From Methylotenera sp. G11 (GTDB taxonomy: Bacteria > Pseudomonadota > Gammaproteobacteria > Burkholderiales > Methylophilaceae), in NCBI RefSeq assembly GCF_000799735.1, contig NZ_JUHH01000001.1, positions 1,054,001 to 1,118,000 of the forward strand: a stretch of 64,000 nt of DNA. The letters run 5' to 3'. The notes beneath the pieces were generated by a model. That model ran no database searches. It saw nothing but the letters and a program-made list of their open reading frames with translations, and was not told the origin of the DNA. Position 1 is the stretch's first letter. Each line of letters starts with the position of its first letter. The position numbers and the translations under genes were made by a program. Below are positions 1 to 8,822 of the stretch, one piece after another.

Positions 1-1131
1 GCAGCCCTCCGCCACGATATTCTTGACTAGGGTCGGGTCTTCGGCATACTGAGCGGCACGCTCCTGAATCGGCTTCAGCTCTGCCAGCACGCCCTCAATC
101 ACAGGGCCTTTGCATTCAATACAGCCAATGCTTGCGCCTTTACAGCCAGCCTGAACCCAGTTTTGCGTAGACTCATCTGAATAAATTTCATGCAGTTGCC
201 AAACCGGGCATTTAGCGGGATCACCCGGGTCGGTACGGCGCACGCGCGCCGGGTCAGTCGGCATGGTTTTGATCTTTTTCGCGATGGAATCGACATCTTC
301 ACGCAATGAAATCGTATTGTTATAGGACTTGGACATTTTCTGCCCATCCAGTCCCGGCATTTTTGAAGCCGGAGTCAATTTATAGTCGGGTTCAACCAGA
401 ATGATCTTGCCGCCACCTTCAAGATAGCCCAATAAGCGCTCTTTATCACCCATGCTCATGCCCTGCTGTTCTTCTATCATGGCGCGCGCGGTTTCCAGCG
501 CTTCTTCATCACCGCTTTCCTGATAGGCTTTGCGCATTTCTTCATACAGCGCGCCACGTTTGCTGCCCAGCTTTTTGATTGCGGCTTCGGCTTTTTCTTC
601 AAAACCTTGTTCTTTGCCATAAATATGGTTGAAACGGCGGGCTATCTCGCGTGTGAATTCAATATGCGGGATCTGGTCTTCGCCTACGGGCACCTGTGTC
701 GCCTTATACATCAGGATGTCGGCACTTTGCAGTAATGGATAGCCCAAAAAGCCGTAAGTCGATAAATCCTTGCTGGACAATTTCTCCTGCTGGTCTTTAT
801 ACGTAGGCACACGTTCCAGCCAGCTCAAAGGCGTAATCATGGAGAGCAATGTATGCAGTTCGGCATGCTCAGGCACGCGTGATTGGATGAAAATGGTTGA
901 ACTCGCAGGGTCAACGCCTGCCGCCAGCCAGTCGATCACCATTTCCCATACGCTTTCTTCAATGACTTCCGGCGTATCGTAATGGGTCGTCAATGCGTGC
1001 CAGTCGGCCACAAAAAACAGGCACTCATGCTCATGCTGCAACCGTATCCAGTTTTTAAGTACGCCGTTGTAATGTCCCAGATGCAGATTGCCTGTAGGGC
1101 GCATGCCCGATAAAACGCGTTCTATTGCCAT
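1..1131 (-). CDS. trpS: Tryptophanyl-tRNA synthetase, 3' end cut by window edge
   Basis: Class I aminoacyl-tRNA synthetase that charges tRNA-Trp with tryptophan in the cytoplasm. The first 377 residues are visible and the reading frame is still open at base 1, so the C-terminus is missing. The HIGH-type signature HLGH lies at residues 17-20 and the KMSKS loop at about 265-269, both intact. After the KMSKS loop there is a Cys-rich patch (CKGASIGCIEC). I recall such a patch and a longer overall length from betaproteobacterial TrpRS; the E. coli enzyme is about 334 residues. The start is the ATG at 1131. It is probably first in transcription order downstream of the protease, YciO and PHP genes on the same strand. 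Confidence 0.95.
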   Translation of the reverse strand, partial: MAIERVLSGMRPTGNLHLGHYNGVLKNWIRLQHEHECLFFVADWHALTTHYDTPEVIEESVWEMVIDWLAAGVDPASSTIFIQSRVPEHAELHTLLSMITPLSWLERVPTYKDQQEKLSSKDLSTYGFLGYPLLQSADILMYKATQVPVGEDQIPHIEFTREIARRFNHIYGKEQGFEEKAEAAIKKLGSKRGALYEEMRKAYQESGDEEALETARAMIEEQQGMSMGDKERLLGYLEGGGKIILVEPDYKLTPASKMPGLDGQKMSKSYNNTISLREDVDSIAKKIKTMPTDPARVRRTDPGDPAKCPVWQLHEIYSDESTQNWVQAGCKGASIGCIECKGPVIEGVLAELKPIQERAAQYAEDPTLVKNIVAEGC

Positions 1132-1230
1132 GTGAAGAAAAACCTTAAATTAAATATGTCGTTATTATACTAAGTATCGTATTTAAAACCACGCAAATGC
1201 ATTATTGCGGCGGCTTAACACAACACAGCG

Positions 1231-1866
1231 CTAGAAAATAGCGGATATCAGCGCATAAACCAGGTTAATCAGCGGCTCCAGTATCCTGCCGAGCACGCCG
1301 CTGAATAACAAAATGATCAAAATGATGAATCCATAACGCTCAATCTGCGCGAAAGGCCGGGCCAAATTCATCGGCAGCAGGCTCACGGCAATGCGGCCAC
1401 CATCCAGCGGCGGCAGCGGCAACAGGTTAAGCACCATCAGCACGACATTGATCGTGACGCCAGCCTTGCCCATCAATGCCATAGGCAATGCAAAAGCCTC
1501 CGGCGCACTTACTGAAAACTTCATGACCAGCGCCCAGAATATCGCCATCACAAAATTGGATGCAGGGCCTGCTGCTGCGACCCACAGCATATCTTTCTTA
1601 GGATTGCGCAGGCGGCGGAAATCTACCGGCACCGGCTTTGCCCAACCAAACAATATGCCACCGAGCATGACCGTTAATGCCGGCAATATAATGGTGCCGA
1701 ACAGGTCGATGTGCTTGAGCGGATTAAGGGTAATGCGCCCGGCATTAAATGCAGTCATATCTCCGAAATGCCTGGCCGCGTAACCATGCGCGGCCTCATG
1801 CACGGTAATTGCAAAAATCACGGGTAAAGCATAAATGACTATTTTCTGTATGACTGTTAAATCCAT
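1231..1866 (-). CDS. Site-2 protease family membrane metalloprotease (M50, YwhC type)
   Basis: Small multi-pass zinc metalloprotease of the S2P/M50 family, 211 residues. The zinc-binding HEAAH motif is at residues 23-27 in the first membrane segment. GPASN is at 100-104, and the third-ligand motif appears as LDGGR around 154-158. No PDZ domain is present, so this is the minimal YwhC type and not RseP; its substrate cannot be told from sequence. It sits between trpS and the YciO gene, all on one strand, an order I recall as common in betaproteobacteria. The ATG at 1866 starts just ahead of the first hydrophobic segment. Confidence 0.9.
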   Translation of the reverse strand: MDLTVIQKIVIYALPVIFAITVHEAAHGYAARHFGDMTAFNAGRITLNPLKHIDLFGTIILPALTVMLGGILFGWAKPVPVDFRRLRNPKKDMLWVAAAGPASNFVMAIFWALVMKFSVSAPEAFALPMALMGKAGVTINVVLMVLNLLPLPPLDGGRIAVSLLPMNLARPFAQIERYGFIILIILLFSGVLGRILEPLINLVYALISAIF

Positions 1867-1917
1867 AAGGCTCTCTATAATTTAAAAATTACAACATACC
1901 ATCACTGCCGATACGGC

Positions 1918-2541
1918 TCAAAAACCGAAAGGCGAAATATCACCCAGTCCTTCGCGCACAAGTGCCGGAATGTCTTCCGTTAGGTTAATCACGGTCGTGG
2001 CACCCTCAAGACAATGCTCGACTTCAATCACCAGGTCAACCTGCCGCTGCAGGCGCTCACGGATCTCCCAGGGCTCTACCGTTGCAATATCCACGTCCGG
2101 AAAATGAAGCGACATCGTCAGCAACGGCGCATCGATTGCCTCCAGGATAGCCTGCACGACCGTATGCTGCGGAACGCGGATACCAATGGTACTGCGCTTG
2201 GGGTGCTGCAGCTTGCGCGGCACTTCACGCGTGGCATTCAGGATGAAAGTATAAGCGCCAGGGGTATTGGCTTTAAGCAGGCGAAACTGGCCATTGCTGA
2301 CTTTCGCATAATTACCGAGCTCACTCAGGTTACGGCACATCATCGCAAACAAATGCTCGTCATCCACACCGCGAATCTGGCGAATGCGCGCCTGCGCATC
2401 GGCATTACCCAGCATACAGCCAAGCGCGTATCCGGAATCCGTGGGGTAAACGATGACACCGCCCTTGCGCAAGATATCTGCGGTTTGTGCGATCAGGCGC
2501 GGCTGCGGGTTATCCAGGTTGATATTAAAAAACTGTGACAT
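1918..2541 (-). CDS. Sua5/YciO/YrdC-family L-threonylcarbamoyladenylate synthase-like protein
   Basis: Protein of 207 residues spanning a single YrdC-like domain. True Sua5/TsaC enzymes make threonylcarbamoyl-AMP for the t6A modification of tRNA; YciO paralogues share the fold but their role is less clear. The N-terminal strand-turn region contains GGVIVYPTDSGYALGC (roughly residues 28-43), the family's nucleotide/threonine-binding area, and RSTIGIRVP lies near the middle. The sequence looks closer to YciO than to TsaC because of its position beside a PHP phosphatase and trpS, but this is a judgement. The ATG at 2541 follows the PHP gene by 24 bases, so the two are probably co-transcribed. 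Confidence 0.87.
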   Translation of the reverse strand: MSQFFNINLDNPQPRLIAQTADILRKGGVIVYPTDSGYALGCMLGNADAQARIRQIRGVDDEHLFAMMCRNLSELGNYAKVSNGQFRLLKANTPGAYTFILNATREVPRKLQHPKRSTIGIRVPQHTVVQAILEAIDAPLLTMSLHFPDVDIATVEPWEIRERLQRQVDLVIEVEHCLEGATTVINLTEDIPALVREGLGDISPFGF

Positions 2542-2565
2542 GATTTTTTATTGATATTGTACTGC

Positions 2566-3414
2566 TCAAGCAGCCAGTAATGCATCCATCTGCGGCCAAT
2601 CCTGCCAGACCGGAATGCAATTGGCCGGCAACTCAGGCAAACGCCCCATACCCATGAAGCTGATACCTTTGCCATGATAGTCAGACCCTTGGGAGGCTTT
2701 CAACCCAAACAGCTGTGCATATTTGGCGTACTCCACATATTGTGCGGCAGTATGGCTGCCGGTGACCACTTCAATTGCGGTGCCGCCCAATGCCCTGAAT
2801 TCTTCCAGCAGCAGCAACATATTGGTTCGCTTGATTTCATAGCGTCCGGGATGTGCCAGGACCGCAACACCGCCGCTATTGATGATCAAATCAATCGCCG
2901 ACCCCAGGCTCATCCACTCATGGTTCACAAAACCGGGCTTGCCTTTGACCAGATACTTCTTGAACACGCTCTTAGGGTCTTTAGCATAGCCTTTTTCTAC
3001 CAGAAACCGCGCAAAGTGCATGCGTGTCAGGATGCTTTGCTGCGCATATGAAGAAGCCGCCTCAAAGCTGCCATGAATGCCAGACTTCTCCAGGCTAAGC
3101 GCCATCTGCCGCGCGCGCTCAAGCCGCCCCGAACGCACTGCCGCCAGTCCTGCCTGCAAAACAGCATTATCGGGGTTCACATTCAGCCCGACGATATGCA
3201 ATGTGCGTTTTTTCCAGGTCACTGAAATCTCAACGCCATTGATCAATGTGATACCGTGCTGTACCGCGGCCTGCTGCGCTTCCTGCAAGCCGCCAATATC
3301 ATCGTGATCTGTCAACGCCAGCACGCGCACACCGTTATTAGCCGCATGCGCTACCAGTTCAGCCGGGGAAAGCAGCCCATCTGAAATATTGGAATGTGAG
3401 TGAAGGTCAATCAT
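2566..3414 (-). CDS. PHP-domain phosphoesterase (3',5'-nucleoside bisphosphate phosphatase / RNase AM type)
   Basis: Metal-dependent phosphoesterase of 282 residues. PHP motifs are clear: DLHSHSNISDG at residues 3-13, LTDHDD near 34-39, LAHPGRYE in the middle, and GSDYHGKG near the C-terminus supplying further metal ligands. Characterised relatives (YciV/TrpH of E. coli and a Chromobacterium homologue) hydrolyse nucleoside 3',5'-bisphosphates and trim the 5' ends of short RNAs. It is the first gene of the minus-strand run toward trpS and is divergent from yciB, with a 228-base shared upstream region. The ATG at 3414 gives the expected start just before the first motif. Confidence 0.88.
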   Translation of the reverse strand: MIDLHSHSNISDGLLSPAELVAHAANNGVRVLALTDHDDIGGLQEAQQAAVQHGITLINGVEISVTWKKRTLHIVGLNVNPDNAVLQAGLAAVRSGRLERARQMALSLEKSGIHGSFEAASSYAQQSILTRMHFARFLVEKGYAKDPKSVFKKYLVKGKPGFVNHEWMSLGSAIDLIINSGGVAVLAHPGRYEIKRTNMLLLLEEFRALGGTAIEVVTGSHTAAQYVEYAKYAQLFGLKASQGSDYHGKGISFMGMGRLPELPANCIPVWQDWPQMDALLAA

Positions 3415-3642
3415 TAAGATATTTGTAGTCGGCGCACAGCGCCTGCATTACATCCAGAAAATTAGAGGTCAAATACTGTAAAAACCATCGCTGACAGCAC
3501 CCTGCGGCACTGCTTAAAGTATTACAATTTACGCCTTGCGGCGCATAGCTAATCATAGCAAAATAGCGCACTCGCCTAAAGCATTGTTTTAAATTTGTTT
3601 TTGGCGTTTATATTGAAAAAGCCACCTAACTTAAGAGCCCAT

Positions 3643-4194
3643 ATGAAGTTTTTGTTCGATTTATTTCCGGTCATACTGTTTTTTATTGCATTCAAATATT
3701 TTGGCATTTTTACGGCAACCGCAGTCGCAATGGCCGCCACGATCGCCCAGATCATTTACGTCAAAATCCGTCATGGTGCGGTTGATAAAATGCTCATGCT
3801 GAGCGGCGCGATCATTACCGTATTCGGCGGCGCTACGTTACTGCTGAAAGACCCGCAATTCATACAGTGGAAACCGACTATTCTTTACTGGCTATTTACG
3901 GCAGGCTTGTTAGGTTCACAGTTGTTTTTCAAAAAAAACCCCATACGCAGCCTGATGGAAAAACAAATCAGCCTGCCTGACCCGATCTGGTCGAAGCTGA
4001 ATATCGCCTGGGCAATGCTGTTCCTGGGGTTGGGTTTTTTAAACCTGTATGTTGCCTATCACTACTCGCAGGATATCTGGGTAGATTTCAAACTCTTCGG
4101 CATTACCGGCATCATGATTTTATTCATTATTGTGCAGACAGTATTTATCAGCAAATACATACCTAAAGAAGAATCAAATGGAGACTCCGAATAA
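3643..4194 (+). CDS. yciB: Inner-membrane spanning protein YciB (septation protein A family)
   Basis: Polytopic inner-membrane protein of 183 residues with about five hydrophobic segments. The family (IspZ/YciB) is linked to septation and envelope synthesis, but its biochemical role is not settled. I chose the ATG at 3643 because the protein then begins MKFLFDLFPVILFFIAF, the usual family N-terminus; an open frame extends upstream to 3595 but adds only an unrelated 16-residue tail. The stop overlaps the start of yciI (TAATG), so the two are translationally coupled. Confidence 0.9.
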   Translation: MKFLFDLFPVILFFIAFKYFGIFTATAVAMAATIAQIIYVKIRHGAVDKMLMLSGAIITVFGGATLLLKDPQFIQWKPTILYWLFTAGLLGSQLFFKKNPIRSLMEKQISLPDPIWSKLNIAWAMLFLGLGFLNLYVAYHYSQDIWVDFKLFGITGIMILFIIVQTVFISKYIPKEESNGDSE

Positions 4195-4493
4195 TGTGGT
4201 ATGCAATCATGGCTGAAGATGCTCCCGATAGCCTGGAAAAACGCCTGCAAGCCAGACCTGAACACTTGAGCCGACTGACATCCCTGCAAAATGCAGGCCG
4301 CCTGCTGCTGGCCGGCCCTTTCCCGGCGATCGACAGTAACGACCCCGGCACCAATGGCTATAGTGGCAGCCTGATCGTCGCAGAATTCAACACCCTGGAT
4401 GAAGCCAGGGCGTGGGCAGACAATGACCCATTCACGATTAATGGCGTGTACCGGCAGGTAACCGTCAAACCTTTCCGGAAAACCTTACCTTGA
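4194..4493 (+). CDS. yciI: YciI family protein
   Basis: Small soluble protein of 99 residues with a ferredoxin-like YCII fold. The typical N-terminal strand MWYAIMAED, the LLAGPFP segment near 38-44 and a late DPF motif (ADNDPFTINGVY) are present. The DPF motif holds the conserved His/Asp-type pocket region of the family, whose reaction in most bacteria is unknown. It is coupled on both sides: its ATG overlaps the yciB stop and its TGA overlaps the bolA ATG. The unbroken yciB-yciI-bolA order supports co-regulation. Confidence 0.9.
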   Translation: MWYAIMAEDAPDSLEKRLQARPEHLSRLTSLQNAGRLLLAGPFPAIDSNDPGTNGYSGSLIVAEFNTLDEARAWADNDPFTINGVYRQVTVKPFRKTLP

Positions 4494-4753
4494 TGTCATT
4501 GATTGATGAAATCAGCAGCCGCCTCAGGGTGCTGGAACCGACCGAACTGAAAATTATCGACGATAGCGCCTTGCATGCAGGCCACCAGGGCAACGGTGGT
4601 GGCGGGCATTTTACGCTCTATATAACAAGCTCGCATTTTTGCAAAAAATCGCTGATAATGCGCCATCGTCTTATTTATCAACCCCTTAGCGATCTTATGC
4701 CGCACAAAATACACGCTCTGAGTATTCATGCCACGGCAACAGATGAAATATAA
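4493..4753 (+). CDS. bolA: BolA family protein
   Basis: BolA-like protein of 86 residues, a class II-KH-like fold. It shows the family core: DDSALHAGHQGNGGGGHF, then a hydrophobic strand, then RHRLIYQ and IHALSIHA. BolA proteins act with monothiol glutaredoxins in Fe-S trafficking and in E. coli also bind DNA. The ATG at 4493 overlaps the yciI stop (TGATG); an in-frame TTG one codon earlier is less likely. It precedes a periplasmic prolyl isomerase by 81 AT-rich bases. Confidence 0.9.
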   Translation: MSLIDEISSRLRVLEPTELKIIDDSALHAGHQGNGGGGHFTLYITSSHFCKKSLIMRHRLIYQPLSDLMPHKIHALSIHATATDEI

Positions 4754-4834
4754 ACTGCGCTTTATAAGCTTTATTATTTTCAGTTCTTTATTTTAGGCTT
4801 TTTATTTTAAATTCAACACATTAGGGATTTTTAC

Positions 4835-5623
4835 ATGAAATTCACAAAAACGTTAATTACACTTGCAGTTTTATCGTTTGCCCCATCAGTTTTTGCTGCC
4901 GATGCAATCGCAACCGTCAACGGCAAGCAGATCAAAGACTCTATTTACGATGTCATTTCCAAAGACATCGCAGCAAGCGGCCAGAAAATTGATGACAATA
5001 CAAAAAACGCCATCATCAACGAGCTGGTAAGTTCAGAACTGGTCTATCAGGAAGCGCAGAGACTTGGCCTTGATAAACAGCCGGATTACCTGGCCCGTGA
5101 AGAATTAGGCCGCCGCAAACTGCTGACCAGCATATTCCTGCAGGACTACGTAAAAAAGCACCCGATTTCAGATGCAGACACCAAAGCCGCATACGAGCAG
5201 TATAAAAAAGCCTATGGCGATAAAGAATATAACGCCCGCCATATTCTGGTTAAAACCGAAGCAGAAGCCAAAGACATCATTGCCCAGTTAAACAAAGGCG
5301 GCGACTTTGCAAAACTGGCTAAAGATAAATCAATCGACCCCGGCTCTAAAGAAAAAGGCGGCGATCTGGGCTGGTTCTCTCCTGCCTCTATGGTCAAACC
5401 ATTCAGCGACGTTGCTGCCAACCTGCAGAAAGGCGCTGTTTCGGCAAGCCCGGTACAAACGCAATTCGGCTGGCATGTGATCAAACTGATTGATACGCGC
5501 CCGGCACAGCCGATGGCTTACGACAAACTGAAAGACGGCCTGCAAAAAAACCTGCAGCAGCGCAATCTTGAGAAATTCATGTCCGAATTACGCAGCAAGG
5601 CAAAAATCGAGATCGCCAAATAG
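4835..5623 (+). CDS. Periplasmic parvulin-type peptidyl-prolyl cis-trans isomerase
   Basis: Exported folding factor of 262 residues that isomerises Xaa-Pro bonds and probably chaperones outer-membrane or periplasmic proteins. A Sec signal peptide (MKFTKTLITLAVLSF... cleaved after FAA near residue 22) is followed by a SurA/PrsA-like helical N-terminal part. A single rotamase domain spans about 128-225, with ARHILVKTEAEA, GGDLGWFSPASM and TQFGWHVIKL as hallmark strands. One parvulin domain distinguishes it from SurA, which has two. It ends the yciB-yciI-bolA cluster and is followed directly by a strong terminator. Confidence 0.92.
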   Translation: MKFTKTLITLAVLSFAPSVFAADAIATVNGKQIKDSIYDVISKDIAASGQKIDDNTKNAIINELVSSELVYQEAQRLGLDKQPDYLAREELGRRKLLTSIFLQDYVKKHPISDADTKAAYEQYKKAYGDKEYNARHILVKTEAEAKDIIAQLNKGGDFAKLAKDKSIDPGSKEKGGDLGWFSPASMVKPFSDVAANLQKGAVSASPVQTQFGWHVIKLIDTRPAQPMAYDKLKDGLQKNLQQRNLEKFMSELRSKAKIEIAK

Positions 5624-5647
5624 CCATCACCCGCTGGCAACATCAAT

Positions 5648-5677
5648 AAAAAAAGACCCTGAACAGGGTCTTTTTTT
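5648..5677 (+). terminator. Rho-independent terminator after the parvulin gene
   Basis: A run of A is followed by GACCCTG, a tight loop, CAGGGTC and seven T. It begins about 25 bases after the stop codon at 5623. The flanking A and T tracts make it potentially active on both strands. Confidence 0.9.
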
Positions 5678-5726
5678 ATTTATTAAATAGTCCATTTCCA
5701 GCACATACACAGGCAAATAATTATGC

Positions 5727-5745
5727 GATAATAAGAATAATTATC
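5727..5745 (+). promoter_or_regulatory. Fur box upstream of feoAB
   Basis: The 19-mer GATAATAAGAATAATTATC matches the classical Fur consensus GATAATGATAATCATTATC at 16 of 19 positions by direct comparison. It ends 29 bases before the feoA ATG, a usual place for an iron-responsive operator. Inference: Fe(II)-Fur represses feoAB when iron is sufficient. Confidence 0.8.
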
Positions 5746-5774
5746 ATTTATAAATAGGCATCCACTTAAAAAAT

Positions 5775-6002
5775 ATGCAACCTTTATCTCAATTGGAAGC
5801 TGGTCAGCAGGCTGTCATCTCAGCGATTGAAGCTGATGAGTCGCTATTTCACAGACTATCGGCATTGGGTTTCCGCGTAGGCAAAACATTAAGTATCATG
5901 CGTCGTGCAAGCTTTAATGGGCCGCTTCAGATCAGGCTTGGCACTACAGATGTCATCCTGCGTGCAAACGAAGCATCACGCATTCAAACCCACCCCATCT
6001 AG
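5775..6002 (+). CDS. feoA: Ferrous iron transport protein A
   Basis: Cytoplasmic SH3-like protein of 75 residues that assists FeoB-dependent Fe(II) uptake. The FeoA core is visible: a short N-terminal strand region, LSALGFRVGKTLSIMRR in the middle and a C-terminal strand ending in VILRANEASRI. It lies under the Fur box and 12 bases ahead of feoB, so the two form an operon. No feoC follows. Confidence 0.93.
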   Translation: MQPLSQLEAGQQAVISAIEADESLFHRLSALGFRVGKTLSIMRRASFNGPLQIRLGTTDVILRANEASRIQTHPI

Positions 6003-6014
6003 AAGTCAGTTAAT

Positions 6015-7805
6015 ATGAAGCGCATTGCCCTTTTAGGGATGCCCAACACCGGCAAATCCACCCTGTTCAATCGTATCAGTGGCGCATCCGCACGCGTGGG
6101 GAACTGGCCAGGCATAACCGTAGATTTGATGAGTGCAAAAATCCTGCTTGGCGGGCATATCGCAGAACTGATCGACTTACCGGGCATATACGACCTGCAC
6201 GGCTTTTCTGAAGATGAACAGGTTGTCAGGCACTTCCTGACCAACAACCCAGTCGACCTGCTGATCGTACTCCTGAACAGTACGCAGATAGAACGCCAGC
6301 TTTCATTATTGCTGCAACTGAAAAAACTTGGGGCACCTGTCGTCCTCGTCCTGAACATGACGGATGAGGCAAGGCGCGCCGGCATCACCATCAACACCGA
6401 AAACCTCGCAGCCGAACTGGCATTGCCGGTGATCCCGATCAGCGCAAAATACGGCGAAGGCTTGCCTAAAGCATTGGAAGTGGCCGCTCACATTGTGAAC
6501 GAGCAAAAAGCGACCACCAACCCCAAAAACATCAACCTGCTGCTGCAGGAAGACAGCCAGATTGAACACGAGATGGAGAATCTGATACAGAAGCACGTAC
6601 AGATCCCGACTACGCTGGCCGATGACACCACAGATAAAATCGACAGGATCCTGCTGCACAAATGGCTGGGGCTGCCTTTGTTCTTTATCGCCATGTTCCT
6701 GCTGTTCCAGTTCATTTTTGCGGTCGGCGGCCCTTTGCAGGACGCGCTCGCATGGGTATTGGATCTCATCCGCAGTAGCCTGCTGGAACCGCTGCTCAGC
6801 GGCAGCCCGGCATGGCTCGAAGGCCTGCTGCTGGACGGCGTCTATAACGGCGTAGCCACGGTGGCTGCCTTTGTTCCTATCATCATCCTGTTCTTCCTGG
6901 TCATGTCGATGGTAGAAGACAGCGGCTACCTGTCGCGCGCGGCGTTCCTGATGGATGCCCTGATGGCAAAAATGGGGCTGGATGGCCGCGGCTTTGTGAT
7001 GATGCTGATGGGATTCGGCTGCAACGTACCGGCCATCATGGGCACCCGCATCATGCGCTCGCGTCCGATGCGGCTGCTGACCATGCTGGTCATTCCGCTC
7101 TCACTCTGCTCCGCACGCTTGCAGGTATTCATCTTCATCATCGCCGCCCTGTTCAGCGCAAAACATGCTCCGCTAGTGCTGTTCTCGCTGTATGTGATGA
7201 GCTTCCTGACCATGTTCCTGACCGCAGTGCTGTTCCAGAAGCAATATAAAAATGCAGAGCCATTCATTCTTGAACTACCGCCTTACCGCTTCCCTACGCT
7301 CCGCCAGATTGTTCTGCGCGGCTGGCAGGAAGTAAAACACTTTTTGAACCGCGCCACAAAATTCATTATCCTGGGGGTAATATTAGTCTGGCTGCTGACC
7401 AACTTCCCAAGCAATGTGGCACCTGCAAGCATCGGCACTTATGCAGGCCAGATCGGCGTATTCTTCAGCCCGTTACTGGACCCGATCGGCATCAACCATG
7501 AACTGGCGATTGCCTTGATATTTGGCTTTGTGGCCAAAGAAATTGTCGTCGGCGCGCTGGCCGTGATCTATGGCATGCAGGGTGATGCATTGATGGCGCA
7601 GATGGCAACGCAGATCGACTGGGTGCAGGCCATGAGCTTCATGCTGTTCACGCTGATCTATACACCTTGCCTGTCCACGATTGCCACGATCAGGAATGAA
7701 TCCAAAAGCAATGGATTCATGTGGCTATCTATCGTGTGGTCACTTGGCCTGGCATGGGTGGTAAGCTTTGTGTTCTACCAGGGAGCGAGAGCGCTTGGTT
7801 ATTAG
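6015..7805 (+). CDS. feoB: Ferrous iron transporter B
   Basis: GTP-binding inner-membrane Fe(II) permease, 596 residues. The N-terminal G domain has the P-loop GMPNTGKST at 8-16, DLPG at 54-57 and NMTD at 114-117. A linker is followed by the membrane part with the two GATE-type regions, including the conserved Cys in FGCNVPAIMGTR and a second in PLSLCSARL. E. coli FeoB is about 770 residues; this shorter form lacks the extended C-terminus but keeps both G domain and permease core. Expression is expected to follow the Fur box upstream of feoA. Confidence 0.95.
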   Translation: MKRIALLGMPNTGKSTLFNRISGASARVGNWPGITVDLMSAKILLGGHIAELIDLPGIYDLHGFSEDEQVVRHFLTNNPVDLLIVLLNSTQIERQLSLLLQLKKLGAPVVLVLNMTDEARRAGITINTENLAAELALPVIPISAKYGEGLPKALEVAAHIVNEQKATTNPKNINLLLQEDSQIEHEMENLIQKHVQIPTTLADDTTDKIDRILLHKWLGLPLFFIAMFLLFQFIFAVGGPLQDALAWVLDLIRSSLLEPLLSGSPAWLEGLLLDGVYNGVATVAAFVPIIILFFLVMSMVEDSGYLSRAAFLMDALMAKMGLDGRGFVMMLMGFGCNVPAIMGTRIMRSRPMRLLTMLVIPLSLCSARLQVFIFIIAALFSAKHAPLVLFSLYVMSFLTMFLTAVLFQKQYKNAEPFILELPPYRFPTLRQIVLRGWQEVKHFLNRATKFIILGVILVWLLTNFPSNVAPASIGTYAGQIGVFFSPLLDPIGINHELAIALIFGFVAKEIVVGALAVIYGMQGDALMAQMATQIDWVQAMSFMLFTLIYTPCLSTIATIRNESKSNGFMWLSIVWSLGLAWVVSFVFYQGARALGY

Positions 7806-7895
7806 CGGGCGCACTTAAACCATCAAACTATCACATAAGGTGTCATTCACGGGGAACTCAGGGCCTGGCATCGCCCTGATAGCAACGCCTGAACA

Positions 7896-8237
7896 TCAAG
7901 CCCTGAACATGAAATACACAGCGCCCATCAAGCACAGTCCCGCCCACAGGAAATCAAGCTTCAAAGGCTGCTGCATATAAAACACGGCAAACGGCACGAA
8001 CACCGACAGGGTAATCACTTCCTGCAGTATCTTAAGCTGCGCCACGGACATGACGGTAAACCCGATGCGATTTGCCGGCACCTGAAACATGTATTCAAAC
8101 AGCGCAATGCCCCAGCTCGCCAGTGCAGCAATCATCCATGGCTTGTTATTCAGGTTCTTGAGATGGGCATACCAGGCAAACGTCATGAAGACGTTTGATA
8201 CGGTAAGTAGCAGGATTGTCTTTAAAACAGCCGGCAT
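7896..8237 (-). CDS. DUF486 family membrane protein (DMT-like)
   Basis: Small hydrophobic protein of 113 residues with four predicted membrane segments, like half of a drug/metabolite transporter. The segment NRIGFTVMSVAQLKILQEV is typical of the DUF486 family as I know it. Substrate and function are unknown. It converges on feoB, with 90 bases between the stops that include an imperfect hairpin (7858-7879) without a T tract. Confidence 0.82.
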   Translation of the reverse strand: MPAVLKTILLLTVSNVFMTFAWYAHLKNLNNKPWMIAALASWGIALFEYMFQVPANRIGFTVMSVAQLKILQEVITLSVFVPFAVFYMQQPLKLDFLWAGLCLMGAVYFMFRA

Positions 8238-8274
8238 TAATTAGTGTATTTTTGATATAAAACAACAATCACTA

Positions 8275-8346
8275 GGAAGCAAGCCGCAGACAGTACGAAT
8301 AGTACGGCAAGGCGAAGCTGACAACGTGAGTGTTGAATTTATATTA
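8275..8346. repeat. Possible dispersed intergenic repeat downstream of glnB
   Basis: The stretch contains GCCGCAGACAGTACG, then AGTACGGCAAGGCG, a structured block with repeated GTAC and CGC/GGCG segments that codes for nothing. I recall similar blocks repeated in intergenic regions of related betaproteobacteria. No second copy occurs in this window, so the repeat status is not shown here. Confidence 0.3.
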
Positions 8347-8350
8347 AAAA

Positions 8351-8728
<378 letters not shown>

Positions 8729-8822
8729 TTAAGCTTTTCAGCGAAATTTCTTACAGATACCGATACATCTGCCCATCGTTTCATTGACCGCGGATGCATT
8801 TATCACAACTTACTACTATAGC

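Noticed and set aside
4754-4834. Possible riboswitch or RNA in the AT-rich gap before the parvulin gene
   Set aside because: Only 81 bases of simple AT-rich sequence with no stable stem.
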